Source of the DNA: Chrysochromulina tobinii
Taxonomy: Eukaryota; Haptophyta; Prymnesiales; Chrysochromulinaceae
Reading direction: 5' to 3'
Length of the DNA stretch: 14,827 nt
NCBI GenBank assembly: GCA_001275005.1
Contig: JWZX01001444.1
Span: forward strand, 1-14,827
In this document: positions 1 through 6,574 of the stretch, one piece after another
Layout of the letters: the number at the start of each line of letters is the position of its first letter
Position numbering within the stretch: position 1 is the stretch's first letter
The notes under the pieces: model-generated
Databases searched by the model: none
Seen by the model: the letters and a program-made list of their open reading frames with translations, nothing else
Told to the model about the DNA's origin: nothing
Made by a program: the position numbers and the translations under genes

Positions 1-438
1 GCTCGCCGCGCCCCGGACGCGCCCACGGCCGGGCCGGCCCCGACGCACGGCGTCCCCCATGTCGGCCGGTGCGCGTACAACAAACCCGTACGAACCGCGC
101 TCGCCATGGCACTCGCGCGCGTCGCGGCCGTGTGTGCACGACGACGCACAGTGTGTGCGTGGCGGGGCCTGGGTCGGGTGGCGCCACCGGTCTCGGCCTT
201 GGCCCGAGGCAGTCCCGTCTCCGAGACGGACCTCAAACGTAACTGAACACACAGCCGCGCGCATTCGCTCGTCCATCCTCGCACATTCCTCAGACCCCGT
301 GCAAGTGCACCCCATCGTCGACATCCTCCTCGCCCGGCATCTCTTCGCGACGCCTCCGAGCTCCAAGCTGCCCGTGCTCGAGCATGTCGTCGTCCCTAGC
401 GTTGCCCACCAGTCGATGGCTTTCACAGTTGATGGCTT
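1..438. other. GC-rich stretch without a supportable gene
   Basis: This stretch lies downstream of the dehydrogenase gene and is very GC-rich in its first 60 bases. An ATG-started frame on the plus strand (59-448) is open for 129 codons. Its product is rich in Arg, Ser, Pro and His, has no motif I recognise, and overlaps the end of the dehydrogenase on the other strand. I see no RNA gene. It may be the 3' flank of the dehydrogenase, or part of a gene continuing to the left of the window. Confidence 0.5.
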
Positions 439-446
439 TCACAGTT
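415..446. repeat. Perfect 16-bp tandem duplication at the end of the dehydrogenase gene
   Basis: The unit GATGGCTTTCACAGTT occurs twice head to tail (415-430 and 431-446). The dehydrogenase stop codon (439-441, minus strand) and its last two codons, or parts of them, lie in the second copy. The first copy is in the 3' flank. The duplication leaves the protein unchanged, because translation ends in the copy nearest the gene. Replication slippage is the simplest origin. Confidence 0.9.
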
Positions 447-1869
447 GAGACATGATGTGCTTGATGCGCGTGTACTCTTCGAAGCCATAGACAGACAGGT
501 CTTTACCATAGCCGCTCTGTTTGAAGCCGCCGTGCGGCATCTCGGCGACAATGGGGATGTGCGTGTTGATCCAGACGCAGCCAAAGTCGAAGGCGAGCGA
601 GCAGCGCATGGCAACGTCGTGCGTTTTGGTCCACACGGACGAGGAGAGGCCGTACTTCGTGCCGTTCGCCATAGCAATCGCCTCGGCCTCGCCATCGAAC
701 TTTTGCACCGTGATCACCGGCCCGAAGATCTCTTCTTGGATGAGCTCGTCGTCTTGCTTCAGGTCAGCGATCACCGTCGGTGGCACGAAGAAGCCCGGGC
801 CCTTGATGGGCTGCCCTCCGCAGACGACCTTAGCGTGCCTGGGCACGCACGAAAGCAGGGCAGACACGCGCTCAAACTGCACCTTGTTGTTCAGAGGGCC
901 GACGAGGATGCCCTCGTCGTGCAGGGTGGTTGCTGTGCCGAGCTTTGCCTCCATGGCTTGCTCTGCCAGGAGCCTCACAAACTCTTCGTACGCAGGCGCC
1001 TCGACAATGACGCGCGTTGCGGCGGTGCAGTCCTGGCCCGCGTTGAAGTACCCCGCGATCGCAATGTCCGCCGCTGCCTTTTTCAGGTCTGCGTCCGCAA
1101 AGACGACCACGGGGGCCTTGCCTCCAAGCTCGAGGTGCGTGCGTACCAAATTAGGAGCTGCCGCGGCCGCAACCTCTTTGCCGGCGCGCACGGATCCGGT
1201 GACGGAGCACAGAGCAGGCGTCGGGTGCCGGACGAGCATCGCGCCAGTCTCCTTGGCGCCGCAGACGACGTTGATGACGCCGGGTGGCAGGATCTCGCCC
1301 ATCAGCTTGGCCATGAGCAGCGTCGATACGGGCGTCGTTTCCGAGGGCTTCAGCACCACGCAGTTGCCCGCAGCGATCGCCGGCGCCCACTTCCACACTG
1401 CCATCATGATAGGATAGTTCCAGGGCGTGACCTGGGCACAGACGCCGATGGGCTCGCGCACGATCATCGAGAACTTGCCCTTCATGTACTCGCCCCCCGA
1501 CCTGCCATCCAGGTTGCGAGCTGCGCCGGCGAAGAAGCGGATCTGGTCGATCATTGGAGGAATCTCCTCAGACAGGAAGAGAGGGCGGGGTTTGCCACAA
1601 TTGCGGCACTCGGCATCGGCGATGGACTCCTTGGCGCTCTCCAGGGCGTCAGCAATCTTGAGGAGCGCCATCATGCGCTCCGACGGCGTCGTCTTCTTCC
1701 ATTTCGCAAATGCTTCTGTCGCGGCAGCCATCGCCATGTCAATGTCCGCCTGGTTTGAGTCGGGTGACGTCGCGTAGACCTCTCCCGTGCTAGGGTCGAT
1801 GATGTCGAGAGTCTTGCTCGAAGCGCTTGGGACCATGTGGCCATTAATGAAGTTCTGCAGCACGAGCAT
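439..1869 (-). CDS. Aldehyde dehydrogenase, gamma-aminobutyraldehyde dehydrogenase (PatD) type
   Basis: A 476-residue NAD(P)-dependent aldehyde dehydrogenase, complete in one exon from an ATG. Family landmarks are all present: TPWNYP with Asn151, KPSE with Lys174 and Glu177, LELGGKAP with general base Glu247, GQDC with nucleophile Cys281, and EEIFGP near 379-384. Several blocks match my memory of E. coli YdcW/PatD (474 residues): RNCGKP (89-94), YFNAGQDCTAA (274-284) and EMPHGGFKQSGYGKDLSVYG (443-462). That enzyme oxidises 4-aminobutanal (from putrescine) to GABA. Betaine aldehyde dehydrogenase is the nearest alternative, and substrate cannot be fixed by eye. No clear targeting peptide is visible at the short N-terminus (MLVLQNFINGH), so a cytosolic location is inferred. 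The intronless structure and bacterial resemblance would fit ancient bacterial ancestry, which is unproven. It is divergent from the membrane-protein gene starting at 2162. Confidence 0.93.
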   Translation of the reverse strand: MLVLQNFINGHMVPSASSKTLDIIDPSTGEVYATSPDSNQADIDMAMAAATEAFAKWKKTTPSERMMALLKIADALESAKESIADAECRNCGKPRPLFLSEEIPPMIDQIRFFAGAARNLDGRSGGEYMKGKFSMIVREPIGVCAQVTPWNYPIMMAVWKWAPAIAAGNCVVLKPSETTPVSTLLMAKLMGEILPPGVINVVCGAKETGAMLVRHPTPALCSVTGSVRAGKEVAAAAAPNLVRTHLELGGKAPVVVFADADLKKAAADIAIAGYFNAGQDCTAATRVIVEAPAYEEFVRLLAEQAMEAKLGTATTLHDEGILVGPLNNKVQFERVSALLSCVPRHAKVVCGGQPIKGPGFFVPPTVIADLKQDDELIQEEIFGPVITVQKFDGEAEAIAMANGTKYGLSSSVWTKTHDVAMRCSLAFDFGCVWINTHIPIVAEMPHGGFKQSGYGKDLSVYGFEEYTRIKHIMSQL

Positions 1870-2161
1870 TTTTCCGTCCTCTCGTCACGCCAAACATAGA
1901 AGCTTTGACGAAATTTAGGCGTGCTTGTTTTTCCTCGCAGGTGGTCTGAACAGTTGACGTATTGTCCTCTTCAAACAAATTCTTCTGGAAAACCTCTAGG
2001 GCGATTGTTAGACTTTGTACCCCCCGAAGCGCCCCGACGCTCCTTTCCACGCCTCCTCCGTGCGTCACCCGCACGGAGAGGCTTGCGGGTGGACTGGCCG
2101 AGAGGCACTGACACGGAACGGAATTTCTTCCTTCACGCACTCGCGGGAAGAGTCACCGCTC
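1870..2161. promoter_or_regulatory. Shared intergenic region between two divergent genes
   Basis: The 292 bases between the dehydrogenase ATG (minus, 1869) and the membrane-protein ATG (plus, 2162) must hold the 5' flanks of both genes, so a bidirectional promoter is likely. The part at about 1890-2010 is clearly more AT-rich than the surrounding coding DNA. No canonical TATA box stands out. An open frame runs upstream of 2162 but has no ATG and begins only at TTG (2015), so I treat it as untranslated. Confidence 0.4.
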
Positions 2162-2803
2162 ATGGGTCTAATAGCGCCCCCCAGAGCTGTGCAGGAGACG
2201 TGCTTGTGGCAGTTCGCCCACGCTCTTTTTTTCCTCATCGGCGGCATCACTTTCATCTTTGGTACCGCGTGCTACTACTTTCCCGACTGGCCTGAAAGCT
2301 ACCTCACGGGAGGAGTTCTCTACACGATCGGCTCCTGTGGCTTCTTGGGCGTCGACGTCATGGAGCTGTTCACCTACACGTCCAATACAATATTGACCCT
2401 CAACATCTTCATGTCCGCCACCGGATCGTTCCTTTATGTTGTTGGCTCAATTGGTTTCATTCCCGCTGTCTATGAGTCGACGGGGTGGAACTTCGCCGGC
2501 TTCACTCCAGCGACGACGGGCGTCTACGGTTTCATCGCCGGCTCGTTTTTCATCGGCTGCTCGCAGTTTTGGAAGGTGGGGCGCATCATGACCACCACAA
2601 AGGACATGACCGCCGTCGGCGTCGAGCTCAACCCTGGCCTCGGAGCGTGGTGCTTCTTTGTCGGCACTATGATGTACAACAATCCCTACTACCTCGAAAA
2701 CTACTACGGAATCATAGTCAACATCTGGGAGGTCGGCTCGGTCCTGTTCACCATGGGAGCGCTCTTCCTAACCTTTCGCCACTTTGTGATGGGCGTTGCA
2801 TAG
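2162..2803 (+). CDS. Multi-pass membrane protein with YrhK-like helix pairs
   Basis: A 213-residue hydrophobic protein. The first in-frame ATG is at 2162. The frame is open further upstream but only from a TTG, so I start here. Hydrophobic segments lie at about 17-38, 48-66, 77-102, 117-135, 158-173 and 183-205. They keep repeating a Gly-(Ser/Gly)-x-x-Phe pattern: FLIGGITFIFG, LYTIGSCGFLG, FLYVVGSIGFI, FIAGSFFIG and VGSVLFTMG. This resembles the two-helix YrhK domain (function unknown), apparently present about three times. Polar loops follow each pair (FPDWPE, ESTGWN, WKVGR). No catalytic motif is visible. It is divergent from the dehydrogenase, and a shared role is not shown. YrhK membership is from pattern memory; the multi-pass nature is seen directly. 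Confidence 0.8.
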   Translation: MGLIAPPRAVQETCLWQFAHALFFLIGGITFIFGTACYYFPDWPESYLTGGVLYTIGSCGFLGVDVMELFTYTSNTILTLNIFMSATGSFLYVVGSIGFIPAVYESTGWNFAGFTPATTGVYGFIAGSFFIGCSQFWKVGRIMTTTKDMTAVGVELNPGLGAWCFFVGTMMYNNPYYLENYYGIIVNIWEVGSVLFTMGALFLTFRHFVMGVA

Positions 2804-3436
2804 AAACGAGCTTCGCAGCGCCGCGTCGTCTGGTCCTTCGTCCCCTCCGAGTCGATCCCGTGGCTGTTTTTGCAGTTTGGTCTCCGCAGCTCTCGCATCC
2901 GTCGGTTTCGAGACGCGTGCGAGTCTGAAAGCCGGACGGAGCCAGGCCCAGGGGCGGTGGGAGGTGTAGCTTGAGCGACCACGCGCGGATATGGCGGATC
3001 GGCGAGGTGCTTTCTTTGGCGTGTGAGGATCGACGGAGAGTTTCAGTTTGTAGTCGCAGCTGTGACAAGCTGTGACGTAAAACGTACGTTGACGCCACGA
3101 CGGTGCTCACGACGCGCGGCACAATCAAGAATCATCCTCGCTGCAACCCGGCATGAGCCGCACCCGACCGGTCCCGTCCGACGATAAAGTGTGGCCCCCA
3201 CGAGTCCCACATACGGTACTGCGCATCTCAGACGCTCCGAGGCTCTAACCGCTCCTGTGCGCACGCGTGCAACGGTCGAGTTGAGCCTAGTTGAGCCTAA
3301 TTGAGCCTAATTGAGCACCGCTCCATGTCATGTTGTGCAAACCTGTGCGGTGAGGCCCCGCGGGGGAACCGTCGAGGCTAACCGCAGACACATTTCACCT
3401 GGGCTTCCCACGTGCGGCCACGATTCATGAGCGCAG
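2804..3436. other. Non-coding gap between convergent genes
   Basis: These 633 bases separate the stops of the membrane-protein gene (plus) and the zinc-ribbon gene (minus). No open frame here looks protein-like. It contains a 10-bp tandem repeat (3281-3316), an imperfect doublet AGCTGTGACA/AGCTGTGACG (3058-3077), and the palindromes AACGTACGTT (3081-3090) and CCCCGCGGGG (3356-3365). It presumably holds both 3' ends. I see no RNA gene. Confidence 0.55.
3281..3316. repeat. 10-bp tandem repeat, 3.6 copies
   Basis: The unit TTGAGCCTA(A/G) is repeated at 3281, 3291 and 3301, followed by a partial copy TTGAGC at 3311-3316. Only the last base of the first unit differs. It is a minisatellite-like tract in a 3' flank with no visible function. 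Confidence 0.9.
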
Positions 3437-4140
3437 TCACCCTGGTGCGCCCAGCCTACTCCAGTTTACGGTGCTCAAGCACGGCATGAGAGGAAACACG
3501 ACGCTCAACCCGATCACGATAGGGCGGCATGGTATGGCAAGCACATAAGAGGGCTGTTCGTCCTCGGAATGGTAGTCGGGCAGCGTGTCGAGCAGGACCT
3601 TGAGCTGGTCGAGATTTCGCAACTCAACAGGCAGCTGCGCAGTGACCTGCGGGTGCACAATGAGCTCAAAGAAGGTTTGCAATGCCTGCTGGAAGTTTTG
3701 AACCGAGAGCCCTTCAATTGTGGGTGGAGTGAGATTCGGCGCATGCAAGGGGCCCGGAGGCACCGGCGGGATAGCGCCACGGTTCGGTCGATTGGGTCCA
3801 CCAGGAACTGCCGGCATGCCAGGCACAAGCAAGCGGCGGTGAGATTGGATGCTGCAAGGCCGGTTGTGACAGGAGCACCAGCGGGCTGTGTTGCACCTAT
3901 ATACTTTCCAACGTGGCCGCAGATATCGCACTTGACTCCTTGCACGTGGTTGTGGCCGCAGACGTCGCATATAGGGTCTCTTTCGCGCTTCGCGAGAGCC
4001 TTCGTATCAGCCGTGCAGAACGTGCCGTTCAACATGATCGGTGGTGATTCGCGCTTCGTGCATCGCTGCGTGTCGGTCGTGAAGAACAGTGCTTCACACC
4101 ACATGTTTTCAACAAAATTCGCCGATACCGACACAGACAT
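3437..4140 (-). CDS. Zinc-ribbon protein, two exons joined by a predicted intron
   Basis: The two halves lie in different minus-strand frames. From ATG 4140, exon 1 encodes a zinc ribbon: C58-x2-C61-G-H63-x-H65, then C71-x2-C74-G-H76. The frame then degenerates. In the second frame a Pro/Gly-rich linker (PAVPGGPNRPNRG, PPVPPGP) and a helical domain (FQQALQTFFELIVHPQV, then ELRNLDQLKVLLDTLPDY) run to the stop at 3437. Two GT-AG introns restore the frame: 3904-3852 (53 nt, giving 216 residues) or 3896-3808 (89 nt, giving 204 residues). I cannot choose between them without transcripts. The tail after the helical domain is hydrophobic (VIGLSVVFPLMPCL) and might be a membrane anchor or read-through of another intron. 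I do not recognise the family. The Cys/His spacing suggests one or two bound zincs. The frame is open beyond 4140 only to a GTG at 4218; later ATGs at 4104 and 4035 also precede the ribbon. Confidence 0.6.
3808..3904 (-). other. Intron zone of the zinc-ribbon gene (alternative boundaries)
   Basis: On the minus strand the donors are AA|GTATAT (intron begins 3904) and TAG|GTGCAA (begins 3896). The acceptors are CCTTGCAG (ends 3852) and CCGGCAG (ends 3808). Pairing 3904 with 3852 is phase 2; pairing 3896 with 3808 is phase 1. Both join the ribbon frame to the helical-domain frame without a stop. These are predictions from sequence only. Confidence 0.5.
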
Positions 4141-4171
4141 GAATATCTCCAAGCGGAAGCGCGGCACCTCC

Positions 4172-4179
4172 TTAATTAA
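4172..4179 (-). promoter_or_regulatory. TTAATTAA element upstream of the zinc-ribbon gene
   Basis: An AT-only 8-bp palindrome stands alone in GC-rich DNA, 31 bases before the ATG at 4140. It could act as a TATA-like core element. This is inference from position and composition only. Confidence 0.25.
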
Positions 4180-4180
4180 T

Positions 4181-4199
4181 AGCGGGCGCCCCGCCCGCT
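4181..4199. repeat. Perfect GC hairpin (8-bp stem, 3-nt loop)
   Basis: AGCGGGCG (4181-4188) pairs exactly with CGCCCGCT (4192-4199) around a CCC loop. It lies directly upstream of the zinc-ribbon gene, next to TTAATTAA. A role in transcription or 5' leader structure is possible but not shown. Confidence 0.7.
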
Positions 4200-4242
4200 T
4201 CGCGCTTGCTGGCCTCACCTGCCAGTTGTCATGTAACTTGTA

Positions 4243-4267
4243 AGCGCGCCACCCCGCCGGGCGCGCT
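4243..4267. repeat. Second GC hairpin (8-bp stem, 9-nt loop)
   Basis: AGCGCGCC (4243-4250) is the exact inverse of GGCGCGCT (4260-4267), with ACCCCGCCG between them. It is the second strong GC inverted repeat within 90 bases in the gap between the zinc-ribbon gene and the next minus-strand gene. Confidence 0.65.
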
Positions 4268-4503
4268 CACATGAGCGCCGCTGTACTGTGTCGGACCCGT
4301 TTGAATTTGTTCGACACATCGCACTCAGACAGACACACGGGACACGGCACGTTAGCCATAAAGTTAGCCATACTTGTGGTTGTGCGCCGAGCGGAGTAGT
4401 TACAGCTTTTTCACATTTCCGTCGGCGTAGCGCGCCTGAGTGCGTCAAGAGGCACCAAGTCGACGGTGACGGCCAGATCTGCCACCCTCACATGGTCTCT
4501 CTC

Positions 4504-5364
4504 TCAGTAGTACATGCCGCGTCGGCGGCGCCCGCCGCCAAGCACATTCTGCACGAGGTTCATAAACATGAGCATCTGGAACATGTCCATATTGCGAACG
4601 GAGTGGAAGAAGTGTCCGAGCGACCAGCCGTTGGCCGTATTGCCGCCGCCGAGCCGCCACACCATGTTTGCGAGCATTGCCGCGCCGAGCATGAACGAGA
4701 GGTCAAAGCCTGAGCCAAAGCCAAACACGCCTCCGCCGCCACTCCGATCGATCCCGTAGCTGCTACCACCGCTCCCGTACCCACCAGGCCCAGACGAGGA
4801 CTTGCCAGTGCGCCCTGTGCCCGCGGTCGTGGCCGCGGAGCCGAAGCCGATGAGCTGCCACCAGACGAGCAAGGCCGCGGCGACAACAAAGAAGCCTGCC
4901 TGCACTGGCGACAGCTGGACGCCGATAGCTCGCCCCAGGACCTCGGCCGCCTGATCTGCGGCGAAGTAGGCTGCTGGCACGATGCCGCCGTGCTTCGCCG
5001 CCGCCGAGTGCACGAGCACAACTAGGCCACATGCAAGCGCTGCATTCATCAAGCTCCACTGGAAGACAAGCACGAGCACAGCTCCGACGACCATTGCGAC
5101 GTGCCTGGGCTCGACGCCGGCGAGATTCGGCATTGCTGGCATTGCTGGCCGCGCTGCAGCACCGCCGCCACCACCAGCTCCGTCACCGCCACCTCCAATC
5201 ACGCGCAAGTTGGCTGGTTTGAGTGCTACAGTCTCGCCACTGTTGGTGAGGATGACGTGGTAGCGCCCTGAGGCGTGATCTAGTTCAATGGCACGGCCAC
5301 GCCTTCCGTTGAGCTCTGGCTTCGAGGCGAGGCCGTGCACTTCGACCATGCAAGGCGTCTGCAT
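4504..5364 (-). CDS. Membrane protein with N-terminal SH3-like domain and Gly-rich linkers
   Basis: A 286-residue protein from the ATG at 5364; a second ATG (residue 6) follows closely. Residues 7-56 carry the pattern VxGLxSxxxLNGRRG...GRYHVxL...ALKPxNLRV. I know this pattern as a small SH3-like barrel common in algal and protist proteins. A Gly/Ala linker follows (57-82). Hydrophobic stretches lie at about 88-120 and 154-174, with a weaker one at 221-237. Between the last two is a Gly/Ser/Tyr-rich stretch (184-218). The C-terminus has a Met-rich helix (NMDMFQMLMFMNLVQNVL, 258-275) and ends GGGRRRRGMYY. No enzymatic motif is visible. The SH3-like domain suggests ligand or peptide binding at a membrane; the role is unknown. 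Same strand as its neighbours, but the gaps (127 and about 360 bases) suggest separate transcripts. Confidence 0.72.
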   Translation of the reverse strand: MQTPCMVEVHGLASKPELNGRRGRAIELDHASGRYHVILTNSGETVALKPANLRVIGGGGDGAGGGGGAAARPAMPAMPNLAGVEPRHVAMVVGAVLVLVFQWSLMNAALACGLVVLVHSAAAKHGGIVPAAYFAADQAAEVLGRAIGVQLSPVQAGFFVVAAALLVWWQLIGFGSAATTAGTGRTGKSSSGPGGYGSGGSSYGIDRSGGGGVFGFGSGFDLSFMLGAAMLANMVWRLGGGNTANGWSLGHFFHSVRNMDMFQMLMFMNLVQNVLGGGRRRRGMYY

Positions 5365-5491
5365 CGCTCGTGGTGATCCGCGTATACTGTGCCAGGTTGG
5401 GAGTCACGCACGTCTCGATGCTCAACAGTGTGACGAAACTGTGGGTTGCGCTTAAGTTTGTTGGCACGAGGAGGCTGAGACGACTGCAAAC

Positions 5492-6574
5492 TTACTTGGG
5501 CTCGGGCGGCGGGCCGCCCGAGAAAACCGACCACGGCAGAAGCCAGTCGGGCACCGCAGACTTCATCCAGTCGGGGACTGGCTTCCCGCTCTCGCGTTCG
5601 ATGGCCGGGAAGACAAAGTTTGGAGCGAGATACTTGAGCGAGCGGATGGAGGGCGGCACGGAGCCATCGTCCTCGGCAAACCCGAGCTCCTTTGCGAGCT
5701 CGGCCACCACAGCTACCTTGCCCGAATACTTGGTCAGCAGCACGTCGGCGCCCAGGCCGGCGAGCGCACACACGGCCTTTCCGGACAGTGCGGGGGTCTC
5801 GCCAGTCATCAAGTCGAGGCCACCGCTCGCCGCCGCCCACGTCCCCTGTTTCTCCATCTCCAGATTGCCCTCAGTCTTCACTACGCCTGGATACAGGGAG
5901 ATCGTCCCGATCCGGTGCTTGGCGAGCTGGAAGGCCATGTCTGAGGCGAGCCGATCGATGGCGGCCTTGCCCACACCGTAGGCGACGTTGAAGGTGTATG
6001 ACTTGCCTCCAAACGAGCTCACCAGGATCACCAGAGGCGGCGGGCCGTCGCTAGCGCCGCTACTCCGGCTGCTCTCTAGGAGCGCCGGCATCGCATGGAG
6101 GCATGTGGCGTACACGCCACGAAGCCCAACGTTGTTGCATGCATCCCACATCTCCATGCCTTGGGTCCAAAACTCGCCTCGTAGATCGCCGGGCGGCGTC
6201 GTGTACGCCGAGCAAACAAGGATGTCGATCTTGCCACCTTGCTCGGCAGAGATCTTCAAGAGCGAGTTTCGGATCTCTGCATCGTTGCTGGTATCGCACG
6301 CAAGTCCGTGGCCGACCCCTCCCGCCGCAGTCACCGCCTCAGCTGTGCTTTCGACCGTCAGATCAAGCCCAGCTGCGACTGGCCGATCTCTTGTCTGCCG
6401 ACCTCTAGAGGACCGACCGAGCGCATACACAGTGTGGCCCAACCGGCCGAGTTCGATTGCGATGCCGCGACCGATGCCGCGAGTGGCGCCTGTGACTACG
6501 GCCACGCGGGCAGAGCACGCAGGTGGCAGCGCGAGTGCGCAAAGCGCGGCTAGAAGTGGGCTGTGGCCCAACAT
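5492..6574 (-). CDS. Short-chain dehydrogenase/reductase, DHRS1-like
   Basis: A 360-residue classical SDR from the ATG at 6574. That start has A at -3 and gives a signal-peptide-like leader (SPLLAALCALALPPACSA, 5-22), so secretion or the endomembrane system is likely. The frame extends to another ATG at 6691 (399 residues) in AT-rich, UTR-like sequence; I prefer the inner start. Visible motifs are TGATRGIGRG (28-37, cofactor loop), CD (93-94), NNVGLRG (147-153), Ser186/187, Tyr199-x3-Lys203 in YGVGKAA (catalytic pair) and PGVVKT (229-234). The blocks CDTSNDAE, WDACNNVGLRG and FNVAYGVGKAA match DHRS1 (human form about 313 residues, a poorly characterised NADPH-dependent carbonyl/steroid reductase). 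The usual NNAG/NNAY motif reads CSAY (121-124), which is unusual. A C-terminal tail ends GGPPPEPK. Confidence 0.88.
   Translation of the reverse strand: MLGHSPLLAALCALALPPACSARVAVVTGATRGIGRGIAIELGRLGHTVYALGRSSRGRQTRDRPVAAGLDLTVESTAEAVTAAGGVGHGLACDTSNDAEIRNSLLKISAEQGGKIDILVCSAYTTPPGDLRGEFWTQGMEMWDACNNVGLRGVYATCLHAMPALLESSRSSGASDGPPPLVILVSSFGGKSYTFNVAYGVGKAAIDRLASDMAFQLAKHRIGTISLYPGVVKTEGNLEMEKQGTWAAASGGLDLMTGETPALSGKAVCALAGLGADVLLTKYSGKVAVVAELAKELGFAEDDGSVPPSIRSLKYLAPNFVFPAIERESGKPVPDWMKSAVPDWLLPWSVFSGGPPPEPK

Noticed and set aside
59-448. ATG-started 129-codon frame at the left end
   Set aside because: Composition looks like translated non-coding GC-rich DNA, and its end overlaps the 3' end of the dehydrogenase. 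No motif.
445-1758. Long plus-strand open frame (437 codons) opposite the dehydrogenase
   Set aside because: It is antisense to a clear aldehyde dehydrogenase with intact catalytic motifs. Its product is Arg/His/Asp-rich without motifs, a usual shadow in GC-rich DNA.
2015-2161. N-terminal extension of the YrhK-like protein
   Set aside because: The extension begins at TTG and has no ATG. It is polar and low in motif content, and the hydrophobic protein begins naturally at the ATG at 2162.
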